A DNA stretch of 64,000 bases, taken from positions 808,501-872,500 of the forward strand of contig OX359200.1 in assembly GCA_947172415.1 (NCBI GenBank), read 5' to 3'. The position numbers and the translations under genes were made by a program. The notes beneath the pieces were generated by a model, which was not told the origin of the DNA, made no database searches, and saw only the letters and a program-made list of their open reading frames with translations. Source of the DNA: Chondrosia reniformis. Lineage: Eukaryota > Porifera > Demospongiae > Chondrillida > Chondrillidae. Shown piece by piece: positions 45,063-55,760 of the stretch; position 1 is the stretch's first letter; each line of letters begins with the position of its first letter.

Positions 45063-48000
45063 TTATATCAATCTAGTGGGACAGTCGCCATAGAACATTT
45101 TAAGTTTTCGAGTGCACATTCTTCGCCTTCTTCTTCTTTGTAACTTTGAAACAAAGTACACGAGTACTATTACACTGACAATACCAAGCATTATCCAGTG
45201 ACTGGGATCAGAATGCACGGGAGATTCTGGGTGAAGAATTGCAACCTCTTTCAAACAACAACCATCCTATAATAAGAAACAATGTATAAAAATAGTAAAC
45301 ATTATTAAGATTTGTTTAAGAGTTATTGGATTGCCAATTTTCTGAAAGAAAACTTTAAAATATTACCAACGTTTTAACTAACTGCTCTACCCTTCTTCAG
45401 GGCAAAGATAGAAAAGTAAGTATGAAAAATCTAAGATACCATTTTCCTACATGCTATATGCCTATTCTGTAAAAAGAGCCTATAGGGGAACTAAACCTGA
45501 AGAGAGCTTTGGATGAAGATACAGGAGTCTTTTCTTCCTTCTTTTCCCTTCTTTCATCTTCTTCTCCACTGGGTCAGACAGTATAGTATACATAAAGTCA
45601 TAGCTTGTAGACATGCATATTATCAATGGCAGTCCATGAAAACGCCAGTTGAGAAACCTTCACTTTATTATAGAGATTATGTAGTTCAACAATAAGACAT
45701 ATATGTTACCTACAGTAAGTAATCTATACTTATTCACTATGTTAAGAAGACTTAGTGCATTAAGAAGGTTGGGATTTCCCCTACATACCTGCATTCCATC
45801 AGCTAGAAGGTTAAGTTGCTTGAAAGGTACACTACAAATACACAAAAAAGAATGGCCCTTAAATATTTTAAATTTAAAAAAGGAGGATTAACATTCAAAT
45901 TATTTATTTGCATTCTGCTATAATGAGAATTTCAGACCTGGTTGAGGTAATGTTCAGTGGCTTTGGCTTCACCCATGCGAGGTGGGGGCAGACGAGGGAC
46001 TTTATATGACCACTGGCATTTACTACTCTAGAGTAATGATACAGCAGGTTGTCTAAGGGAAGAAAGAAGTAATTATTATATATTACTGTCACTGAACAAA
46101 GAACGCTACAACAGATCAAATATTTATACATTTTAAGTAACAAAAAGCGTCCTGCAATTCACTTTGGTGAATGATTGAAATATTGAATTGGTACAAAAGT
46201 ATGTAAATAATTCTTTGTCAAAGACTTGATCAAATTCTGCTCCCAAAAGAAAAATGTTATTACTATCTTACAAATTACTGCCACCTATCTATAAGATTCT
46301 ATTATGAGTGGTATAAGTGCCTATATTGAGGCTGCTGATAAGGCACACAGAAACACTTTAAAGGGCCCATGACATGCACATTTTTGGCCAAAACTTTAGT
46401 ATACGTAGTTTATAAACTACCTACTTAACAATCTCTATGTACGTATGTATGCTTTATAGATTTTAGGTTTAAAGTGAAGAATTCCAATGTTTTAGCTACG
46501 AAAAATAGCCATTTTTATTAAACCGCCCACACATTCCAGTACCCTAGCAACATCTCAACTTACTCATTCTAGAAGGTTCTCTTCTCTTAATCTTTCTGAT
46601 GGAGTCTGAATAAGGAAAATCTGGCACCCGTCCAGTTGTGGCGTACAGCAGTAGTTTACCTAGCAGCCAATAACAATCTGTAAAAGACAAAATAAAGACA
46701 GTCATTCTTCTGAATCTCAATAAAACAATTCTGTTCAATATTCCAAAAAAGGAGAACCAAAAGCATATTAAACTATGCATATACCAACATACCTCTCTGT
46801 TGGTGGGCATTATCTAGACAGTTTGAGTCACCATAAACTACAATACGACCACCTCCTGGCACCTGATAGAGCCCGAGGATTGGTACATTTTTAACCAATG
46901 ACTTTTTGCCATGTAATATTTCCATTGCTACAAAGTCAGATAATCAAATATGATGCACAGTAGTAGATTACAGTTAGATTAATTTAGTATACCTTCATCA
47001 TTAAGGTTTACTGGAAGTTGAAAGCCAGCATTTGGAAATGACTGAATTCCCACTCCAGATCCAAAATAAACTGGAAATTGGAATCAAACATTCAAACATC
47101 TACATATGTAAAAACAATTTCTAAGCTAACCTGTCCTATCTCCAATGAGATATTCTCCACTTAACACTTCATCACTAAATAATAGGCAGTAATCATCATT
47201 ACCTGAAGTACCTTACAGTATGCTAAGTTAACTTGCAAGGACACATGTCGGAATGATCTCAAATTTGGTTGGACGCTTATAATTTTAGGAGCATGTGTAC
47301 TGTACCTGAAGGCAATGTTCCAGCTCTTCAGTAAATCATTTAATGCAGGAACATTAGCTCCACCAGTACTGGGCATCCACCACTGTCTTGTGTTCTCATC
47401 AAAAAACTTTATCTTCATCATGACTTCTGTGTTGTACCAGTCTGATATCACTATTAGGGAGAGTCCCTGCTTCTCAACATCGTTCTTTATTTTCTCAATT
47501 TCCTCTGTGGAATATTCGTCTTCACTATCAACAATCATAAGAGCCCCTGGACATAAGAAACCAGTAGTTATCATAAGAGCCCCTGGACATAAGAAACGAG
47601 TAGTTATCATAAGAGCCCCTGGACATAAGAAACCAGTAGTTATCATAAGAGCCCCTGGACATAAGAAACCAGTAGTTATCATAAGAGCCCCTGGACATAA
47701 GAAACCAGTAGTTATCATAAGAGCCCCCTGGACAATGATCATAAGAGCAAATTCTTACCATATTGAGTAGCATCGATGCAGGTGAATGGAGAACCATTCA
47801 CTTCAATGAAGTAACCCAGGTTTCTAATGGCTGTATACATGTCTTTGAAATTGGTATGAATATGATCTCCATTCCTACATATCAAAGGGGTGTGAACAAG
47901 GAGGTGTGACAGCCACAAAGAGGGTGTGAACAAGGAGGTGTGACAGCCACAAAGAGGGTGTGAACAAGGAGGTGTGACAGCCACAAAGAGGGTGTGAACA

Positions 48001-51000
48001 AGGAGGTGTGACAGCCACAAAGAGGGTGTGAACAAGGAGGTGTGACAGCCACAAAGGGGTGTGAACAAGGAGGTGTGACAGCCACAAAGAGGGTATGAAC
48101 AAGGAGGTGTGACAGCCACAAAGAGGGTGTGAACAAGGAGGTGTGACAGCCACAAAGAGGGTGTGAACAAGGAGGTGTGGCAGCCACAAAGAGGGTGTGA
48201 ACAAGGAGGTGTGGCAGCCACAAAGAGGGTGTGAACAAGGAGGTGTGACAGCCACAAAGAGGGTGTGAACAAGGAGGTGTGACAGCCACAAAGAGGGTGT
48301 GAACAAGGAGGTGTGGCAGCCACAAAGAGGGTGTGAACAAGGAGGTGTGGCAGCCACAAAGAGGGTGTGAACAAGGAGGTGTGGCAGCCACAAAGAGGGT
48401 GTAAACAAGGAGGTGTGGCAGCCACAAAGAGGGTGTGTGTACTAATTCACAATGAAGTGATCAAATGATGCAATACCAACCAGTCAAGCGGATCATTCTT
48501 AATATGAAGGTCATCCCTGGGAAAGTATCCCGATGGATAGTGCAGGTTGTGAAACTGATCCCAAAGAATTCGCTTTGTTCTTAGAGGTGTCGGGGTGATG
48601 AGGACGCGAATCGGCAGCCTTATAACAGATACCTGTTCCTCACCTCCTTTCTATTACAACATCAACAAACAACATGAAGTACGCACATACATACAGTATA
48701 AACATGGATGTAAGAAATTTCCAATTAAGTTACCAAGTTAGAAAGATTCTCTAAAAAGCTATAGTACTTTATACAGTATATACAATCAATCCTGTTAAAT
48801 GTTCCTTATAATACAATGTAGAAGGTTGCAAAATTAAATAGAATATTGACAGCTAATCTTAAAGTTTCATTGGTAAAGACAGAGTCATGGATAGATTATT
48901 AGTAAATTGCAACAGCTTAGAGGTAAATCCATGTAGGGGGATGTCCCAGGTAATTATAAGTAACTCACAGGAGGAGAAGAAATCTTTACTAAAACATGAC
49001 CTTTTGCTTCTCCTTCAAATGTCATTGCTTCCTTGGTAACACTCAGAGAAATGGCAAGGTACCCAGACCACGGCCACAAAACGGGGGAATATTTGAAGGA
49101 CAGGTCTAAATATAGTCCATTACTCAGAGTGTAAGGTTGCCAAATAGGCTACACAGAGTGAGGAAAGTTCCAATACATGCAGCTCCAACTAGTAATGTAT
49201 ATATTACAGTGTTTCTTTCAGAGTATTTACCAAGGGGGGGGGAGGCGAATGATAATAATAGAAATGAAGGGGGGCAAACATATTTAGTGCACCAATGTTC
49301 ATTCTAGCACATATATAGGATATAACATTGGTCATTTTCAAGGGGGGGGGGCAAATTTTTTAAGGGGGGGGGACAAATTTTTTAAGGGGGGGGGCAAATT
49401 TTTTAAGGGGGGGGACAAATTGCCTAGTTAACTTAAATAACCTTGGCCTCTATTATGGACAAATACAGTACATACGTACGTACCTACATACCACAGCTCC
49501 TTATACTATATCCTACTTATTTAAAACTATTTGATAACATACAACTCTTTGATTATGTCTTTCTGTGTATACCCATATTCATTAAGTGGATAATTGTACA
49601 TTGTAAATGAGAGCTGTATTCCCTCGCTTGCAAATAAGTCAACATGGAGGTCAGATGAAGGTCGTACATGTACAGTGGTATGTGTATATATAAGACTCAC
49701 TGGTACAACATAGAAATCAGATGAATGTATGTGTGTGTACATACGTATAAGACTCACTGGTACAACATAGAAATCAGATGAATGTACGTGTGTGTACATA
49801 CGTATAAGACTTACGGGTTCTGCTATCTTCCCTTTCGGTCCCATGCCATTGAGTACAGTCACCTATAGATATGTACGTATGTGTGTGTATAGAGAAGTAG
49901 TTACCTTGACAACCACCTAGCCTGGGGGTTGCCAGGACAACCAATCATATATATCACTGTAAACTCACATTCACTACTATTGGAAGGGCTCCGTAATAGA
50001 GAGGTTGACTACTGTATGGCCACATGTAAGTCTTGTCATGCCAGTCAATGTACCCGGGACTGAGGCTATGTACATGAACACAAAGTAGACACTACATGAA
50101 TGCAAAGTACACGAATACAATTACGCCGGGATTACACTATACATACCAGGGTTTCTTTCGGGGGGGGGGGGGGGGGAAATTTGCCCTCCTTTGAAAATGA
50201 CAAATGTTATATACTATATAAGTGCCAGAATGAACATTGGTGCACTAAATATGTTTGCCCCCCTTCATTTCTATTATCATCATTCCCTCCCCTTGCTAAA
50301 TACTCTGAAAGAAACACTGCATGATACAATGAGAGCTCCCTACCATCCAAATAGTGCATGCATGCAGACCACACTTCAGTTGCAAGTGTGATACAGTGTC
50401 ATCGTACATGTACTAACCTAGCTTGTGGTTTATAGGTGGACAACACATGAAAAGCCCTCAGCAGGTCCAGTTTCCCGTGGCCTTGTTCAAACATGTTGGC
50501 CCCTTTGAGCGGCTGCGCTGAAGCCATTAGAGCCTGTTTCATACTTGCAGGGTTCACCAGCTCAGACCGGACAGCACTGGGGAGGGGGGAGACAATGCAT
50601 GACCAGACACACCTACGTACATCCTCTTGTCATCATTACAGTACGACATGCCCAAGGCAGCAAGACAGCCTACTTACCTGTACAGCAAGGCCACAGCGCC
50701 AGCTACCACAGGTGAGGCAACACTGGTGCCAGAGAGAGATCTACACCGCCCACTGAATCAAAGAGAACAGAATTTATAAAATAGTTTCTTGGACACATCC
50801 ATTAGTAAAAACACCTCTTGCATAACATGTTGACAATCAGAAACCTTACTTGATACCCGAGCCATGGACACCAGATCCATAAGTGACAATGTCTGGTTTA
50901 ACCCTACCGTATCCAAGGGGAATTTCCTATAATAACAAAGAAGAGTTCTGTGTGATAATTATTACCACACCTCTCCACTTTACCACCATCTAAAGGTGAT

Positions 51001-54000
51001 AAGTATCTCTACCTAAAAAGGTTGATGATGCAATCTTACCCATGTATGACGTAATCTTACCCAAGTGGTCATTCCACGTGAAGAGAACTTAGCAATGGTG
51101 TCCTCAAAAGTGATTCCTCCAACTCCAATGACGTCCATCATATCAGCAGGATTGTTCAGTGTACTGGAAAACAGGAAATATACAACAGGAAATACAACAT
51201 TGTACGTACAACAGGAAATACAACATTGTACGTACAACAGGAAATACAACATTGTACGTACAACAGGAAATACAACATTGTACGTACAACAGGAAATACA
51301 ACATCGTACGTACAACAGGAAATACAACATCGTACGTACAACAGGAAATACAACATCGTACGTACAACAGGAAATACAACATCGTACGTACAACAGGAAA
51401 TACAACATCGTACGTACAACAGGAAATACAACATCGTACGTACAACAGGAAATACAACATCGTACATACAACAGGAAATACAACATCGTACGTACAACAG
51501 GAAATACAACATCGTACGTACAACAGGAAATACAACATTGTACATACAACAGGAAATACAACATCGTACGTACAACAGGAAATACAACATCGTACGTACA
51601 ACAGGAAATACAACATTGTACATACAACAGGAGATAACAGGAAATATAATATAAAACAGGATATATACGTACATCAGATGTCCAGTCATTCCGTATGACC
51701 CTAGGTCAAATACCAGAAGGGAAGGGAAGCTTTAAAGCGCTATAAATACGGTACCTATTACACTCTCATATATTCTTGACTCAAAAAGCATTTTTGAATC
51801 TAGTCCACATTTCTTAATGTCTAGCAAACTTTCCAACAAAACTGTTGTACATGAAATCCAGCAGTGTTATTGCCATTGCAACCAGATTGATCATGCAGTG
51901 TATGTACAAGGTAATCCAGAGGTCAAAGGTCAGCCAAATCAACCCCAACTCATTCATTATGAAAGGATTCTGTTTACAAACATGCTTACCCATAAAGAGG
52001 ACCATCGTTGCCAATGGCTGACACCATAATTAAACCATTAGCAGTCAATTCCCAGACCTTCTCCACAAAAGGCCTGTCAAGAAAGTCCGGACCTCCAATG
52101 CTTAGATTAAGAACATTTATGCCCTTCAAAATGGCATAATTAAATGCATCTAGAAACCATGACGTATACGAGACCTGCACACATACAAAGAACAACAGAA
52201 AGCTTTTTAAAAAAATAATTGCTCAAGTCATTCAAGAATAATTTATAAAACCATCATTTTTCTTATATGCTAAATCTACTTTAGAGTAAAAGGCCTATAG
52301 TGAACTAGTGAAAGCTTCGGATGACGAAAGAGTTTTCTCCTTTTGCAACACTAACCTGATTGTTTGTGAAGACTCTGAATATGTAGAGTTCAGCATCGGG
52401 GGCAAACCCTAAGCAATCTGATGCACTGGCTATCACTCCAGCTACAAATGTTCCGTGTCCCAAAGCTACAGTTGTACAATAGTATTTATGGTAATGAGGA
52501 GACCTAAATGCAATAAGAGGCACCTAGTGGCAATAAGAGGATCCTAGTAATAATAAGAGGCATCTATTGGCAATAAGAGTCACCTAGCGGGAATAAGAGA
52601 CACCTATTGGCAATAAGAGGTACTTAATGGAAATAAGAGTTACGGTACGCGTCAAAAGTAAGGCTTATACTCGCGAGATTCGAGTGCGAGTGCCTCGACA
52701 AGGCGAGTGATAACCTCGAAGGATCACTCGACAAATTCTCGATCTCGAAAGGTGCCCATCGAGGGGTAAATTGACTATTACCGAGTGATGTAAATCGACA
52801 CGTTTAGTTGACGATTTCGAGAAATGAGGGCGAATTACTCGAATAATCTCGAGCATCACTCGACTACACCTCGATCTACTCGAATAAATCTCGAGCATCA
52901 CTCGACTACACCTCGATCTAATATCATTGGGGAAATACGTTCGCTTTGAGTGCTAAAAGCAACACGTTTTTAGGTGAGAAATTCGAGATTTGAGAAGTGA
53001 CGCCGCTATGCCAAGACTATCTCTTTATGCTAGACAACGTCGTTTCGTTCACTCGTTTCGTTCACTCGATTCTCGAATGGTGATTAAAAAATCTGACACC
53101 TACGTATTCACATCATTATCGCTTTCAGGGCCTGTCGTGCGCACTCGATTTGGCCCTCGCTAAAATCTCGAGATAAATGCCACTCGTTAGCACTCGCCTC
53201 GTCGAGGCACTCGCACTCGAATCTCGCGAGTATAAGCCTTACTTTTGACGCGTACCGTACCTCTTTGGCCCACTATGAACTAACATAATGTTTAACTTAC
53301 AATCATCCAAGGTATGCTCATTTGTCCAATCAGTTCTTTCCATGACATTTTTGAAGTGTGAATGGTACTTGGAGAGGCCAGTATCAAATATGGCTACCTT
53401 CACTCCTTTTCCACTGTAGCCCCTTGACCACAGCACGTCCGCTTGAAGCACTGATGTTATCTACACAACTTCACACAATATTAGTGGGTCTTAATAATTT
53501 CAAGGGAATCAGACCTGTTTTGGTATAGCCCGGAGCAATCTCCTTCCAGCATACCAGTGGTGTCCCGGCTACAGAGATACAAATGTGATCCCATGGCATG
53601 CATTGTCTCATGCAAGTAGGTCAATATCTACAACTTTTTGTACATCCTAATAGTATTACATGAATCCTTCCCATTTAGTACATTCAGTAGTCTCATTATA
53701 CAGTGGAACCTCACAAATGAGACCACCTTTGGGACCACATTTTTTGGTCTTAATTTAGAGGTGGTCTTAATTCTGAAATTATTACGTACATGTACACTCA
53801 TTATATTATACTACTGAAAGACAGCTGCTATACAGCGGTTAAAGTGTTTGGTTAATTAGAAAATTTGGTTAGTGTCACACTTGTACAGAATAGCAGAGTA
53901 CAAATTGACCTAGCCAGGTAATAACATGTGAAGCTAAACTTGAACCAAATGATGTACGTACGTATAAGATAATTACTTCTTCTACAAACCTACATGCAAG

Positions 54001-55629
54001 TCTTCTGAACTCATGTCATCCAATTTGGATACTTCAGTGAGCTTTCTGGGTAGACATGACAAACAAAACCAAAATAAAATACTAAAAATTTAACCAAAAC
54101 CTCTGACAAGTACAAAGGTACATAATTGGTGATTCAAATACGGTAGCCATAGCAACAGATACAGCTAACTCTCCTTGCTAGTTCAGTTAAACAAACACAG
54201 AACACACTGAAACAGTTTCTTATACAGTACACACCTTCTGTGCCAGTTTGAAACAATTGTATCATACCAGTTCTCTATAGAGTGTAAGTAGGATGAAAGT
54301 GTTACAATATACATTGAGCTATTTTCAAAATTTGTTCACACAAGATATGTATTCAAAATCAAACACAAACAACTGATAGTTTAAATTGAATGGCAAATCA
54401 AACAGTGAAAATGAGTGTACAAACATATAAGCCACGTCACTCCTGCACAGTGCAACTTAATTACTTACCATTATTATCATGTGGAATGATTCGAGTAACT
54501 TTCTTTTGTGGTACAACATGTGCTATGAGCGGATGGCTCATCAATGCATCTATGGCCACTTTATCATTGCAAAACAACTACGCATGCAAAAGACAACTTT
54601 CTGAATACAAATACCACTACTAGGAGGATGTTAATATGTACCTTTACTATACTGAAGTCACTTGGAAATTTGGCCATTTCATTCTCCCTTGAGACAATTG
54701 ACCAATCCTCAACATGAGAGGACTTGAGAATGGTGGAAATGTATTTCCTCCTGGTATCACTGCTGTAATATCCTTTGAAAGTAACTATATATTCTGCAGC
54801 ACAGACGAAACATCATATGATGAGATGAGAAAAATCCAATATTCAAAAAATTATATTTCACTATAATGATAAGCAAAAATAATCAATGGAAAGTATTACA
54901 CCAAACCAGCCAAGTGACCAAAGTCTAATCTTGGCTGGGGAATGAGGACGAAACAGCTGTCTGTGGTTCTTTGGTGAGTCCATCTTGGATGACTCAGAGG
55001 CGATCAATGGTTGCCAATTTAATAGGACTTCAGTCCCCCAGCCAAGATTAGACTTTGGTCCCTTTATTCAAAATCCAATACTCTGACATCATCAAAAAGG
55101 GAGGCGAAATATATAGCAGTTGAGACTAGACGACTCCCAGAGCAAGTCCACTGTTGGAATTCATTATTGCTGTTCTTAGGCAACCCGTCAGCACTTACAC
55201 TGACACGAGTACTTAGGGAAACGTAACAATGTGGATTAATCTAATAAGTTCTCCATTTCTCGTCTTTACAATTCACTTTAGCATTTAGAACCTATGTATA
55301 TTTTCCGTTTAAATTCACATTCTGATAGACAAATATAGCTAAATTCGTCAATAGTTCACGTTTCAGCAAGAACACGGTACCCAGGTATATCAGTAACTTG
55401 AGCAGATGACTCAAATATCTATCCATCAGAGTGATCACTAACCATTTTCGACTAGCGACGACTGAAAATCAAAATCAAAGTCCTCAAATAAATTTGTTTC
55501 GTTATCAAAGTTGGCTACTACAGTTGAATTTAGATAATACTGACAAAATGAAACTTCTTCAAGGGAAAACGGTAAAAAGCCCAACAATAGTATCGTCAAA
55601 ATGCTTTTGTTCCAACATTTAGCGGCCAT
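45063..55629 (-). CDS. MBTPS1: Site-1 protease (membrane-bound subtilisin-kexin type), complete, 26 exons
   Basis: Golgi serine protease that cleaves SREBP, ATF6 and other precursors. Exons: 55443-55629, 54642-54793, 54469-54577, 54235-54274, 53994-54045, 53515-53568, 53301-53460, 52356-52465, 51990-52174, 51061-51163, 50850-50926, 50678-50752, 50418-50576, 49969-50065, 49815-49862, 48969-49148, 48481-48650, 47759-47874, 47306-47546, 47131-47174, 46993-47070, 46793-46927, 46564-46677, 45938-46052, 45789-45831, 45063-45266; phases agree, 1,015 residues (human 1,052). It has a signal peptide ([13 protein letters not shown]), a prodomain with [10 protein letters not shown], and triad D224 (FDTGLS), H255 (GHGTFVAG) and S420 (SGTSVASP). 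Conserved [21 protein letters not shown] and GDSNCLD follow. The C-terminal TM helix ([15 protein letters not shown]) leads to a basic QRRRRRR tail. Introns 9, 17 and 18 are mostly minisatellite. Confidence 0.95.
47535..47732. repeat. 36-bp repeat, 5-6 copies, spanning the MBTPS1 exon 19 acceptor
   Basis: Each unit carries the complement of TTTCTTATGTCCAG|GGGCTCTTATGAT, i.e. polypyrimidine tract, 3' splice site and first exon bases. 36 bp is 12 codons and each unit is open in the exon's frame ([12 protein letters not shown]). Confidence 0.95.
47880..48436. repeat. 34-bp minisatellite, about 16 copies, MBTPS1 intron 17
   Basis: Unit AAAGAGGGTGTGAACAAGGA+GGTGTGACAGCCAC. Fills nearly the whole intron and abuts the exon 18 acceptor. 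Confidence 0.97.
49205..49425. repeat. Poly-G-rich repeat element, MBTPS1 intron 15
   Basis: Starts CAGTGTTTCTTTCAGAGTAT, then GGGGGGG runs and units of GGGGGGGG(G)CAAATTTTTTAA. 49205-49345 is the complement of about 50155-50330. Confidence 0.85.
50150..50330. repeat. Poly-G-rich repeat element, inverted copy, MBTPS1 intron 13
   Basis: Opposite orientation to 49205-49345: G-run at 50160-50176, ending ACTCTGAAAGAAACACTG. Confidence 0.85.
51168..51645. repeat. 26-bp minisatellite, about 18 copies, MBTPS1 intron 9
   Basis: Unit ACAACAGGAAATACAACATC+GTACGT with T/C and G/A variants. Abuts the acceptor of exon 10 (51163). Long ORFs across it on both strands are a by-product of the repeat. Confidence 0.97.
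52641..53259. mobile_element. 615-bp TIR element with TA target duplication, MBTPS1 intron 7
   Basis: Terminal inverted repeats of about 67 bp, starting CGGTACGCGTCAAAAG at 52643 and ending with the complement at 53257, with one mismatch. TA flanks both ends (52641-52642, 53258-53259). The inside is full of CTCGA/TCGAG and GCGAGTG motifs and has no transposase. Non-autonomous DNA transposon, TA-inserting type. Confidence 0.9.
53697..53795. repeat. MITE-like repeat (CAGTGGAACCTC... TGGTCTTAATTTAGAGGTGGTC)
   Basis: Starts CAGTGGAACCTCACAAATGA and contains GGACCA / TGGTC internal complements. The 17-bp minisatellites at 15246 and 25187 (AGAGAGGTGACC) look like expansions of a related TAGAGAGGTG motif. 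Confidence 0.5.
54905..55067. repeat. MITE-like hairpin in MBTPS1 intron 1
   Basis: GACCAAAGTCTAATCTTGGC at the left pairs with GCCAAGATTAGACTTTGGTC at the right; about 110 bp loop. Confidence 0.9.
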
Positions 55630-55760
55630 TTTGCGAGAGAGGCTTTCCGTAATGATATTCATAGTGGGTCAAACGTATTCATTGTCGTTTATGTGGGCGT
55701 TCCCAAGGTCAACTAAACAAGAATAATTTTATTTCGTGAAGGTTGAAGGACTTCCTTACA
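55630..55760. promoter_or_regulatory. Shared divergent promoter region, MBTPS1 / dynein heavy chain
   Basis: 131 bp between the start codons on opposite strands. Inference from layout only. Confidence 0.5.

Noticed and set aside
47739-48427. Long minus-strand ORFs across 47739-48427
   Set aside because: Translation of the 34-bp minisatellite plus exon 18 of MBTPS1; not separate genes.
49527-49862. Minus-strand ORF at 49527-49862 as an MBTPS1 exon
   Set aside because: Only 49815-49862 matches the family; the next true exon is 48969-49148 (PIWQPY...), so the rest is intron with a tandem repeat of the donor region.
51013-51698. Long ORFs on both strands at 51013-51698
   Set aside because: By-product of the 26-bp array (lacking stops); the only coding part is MBTPS1 exon 10.
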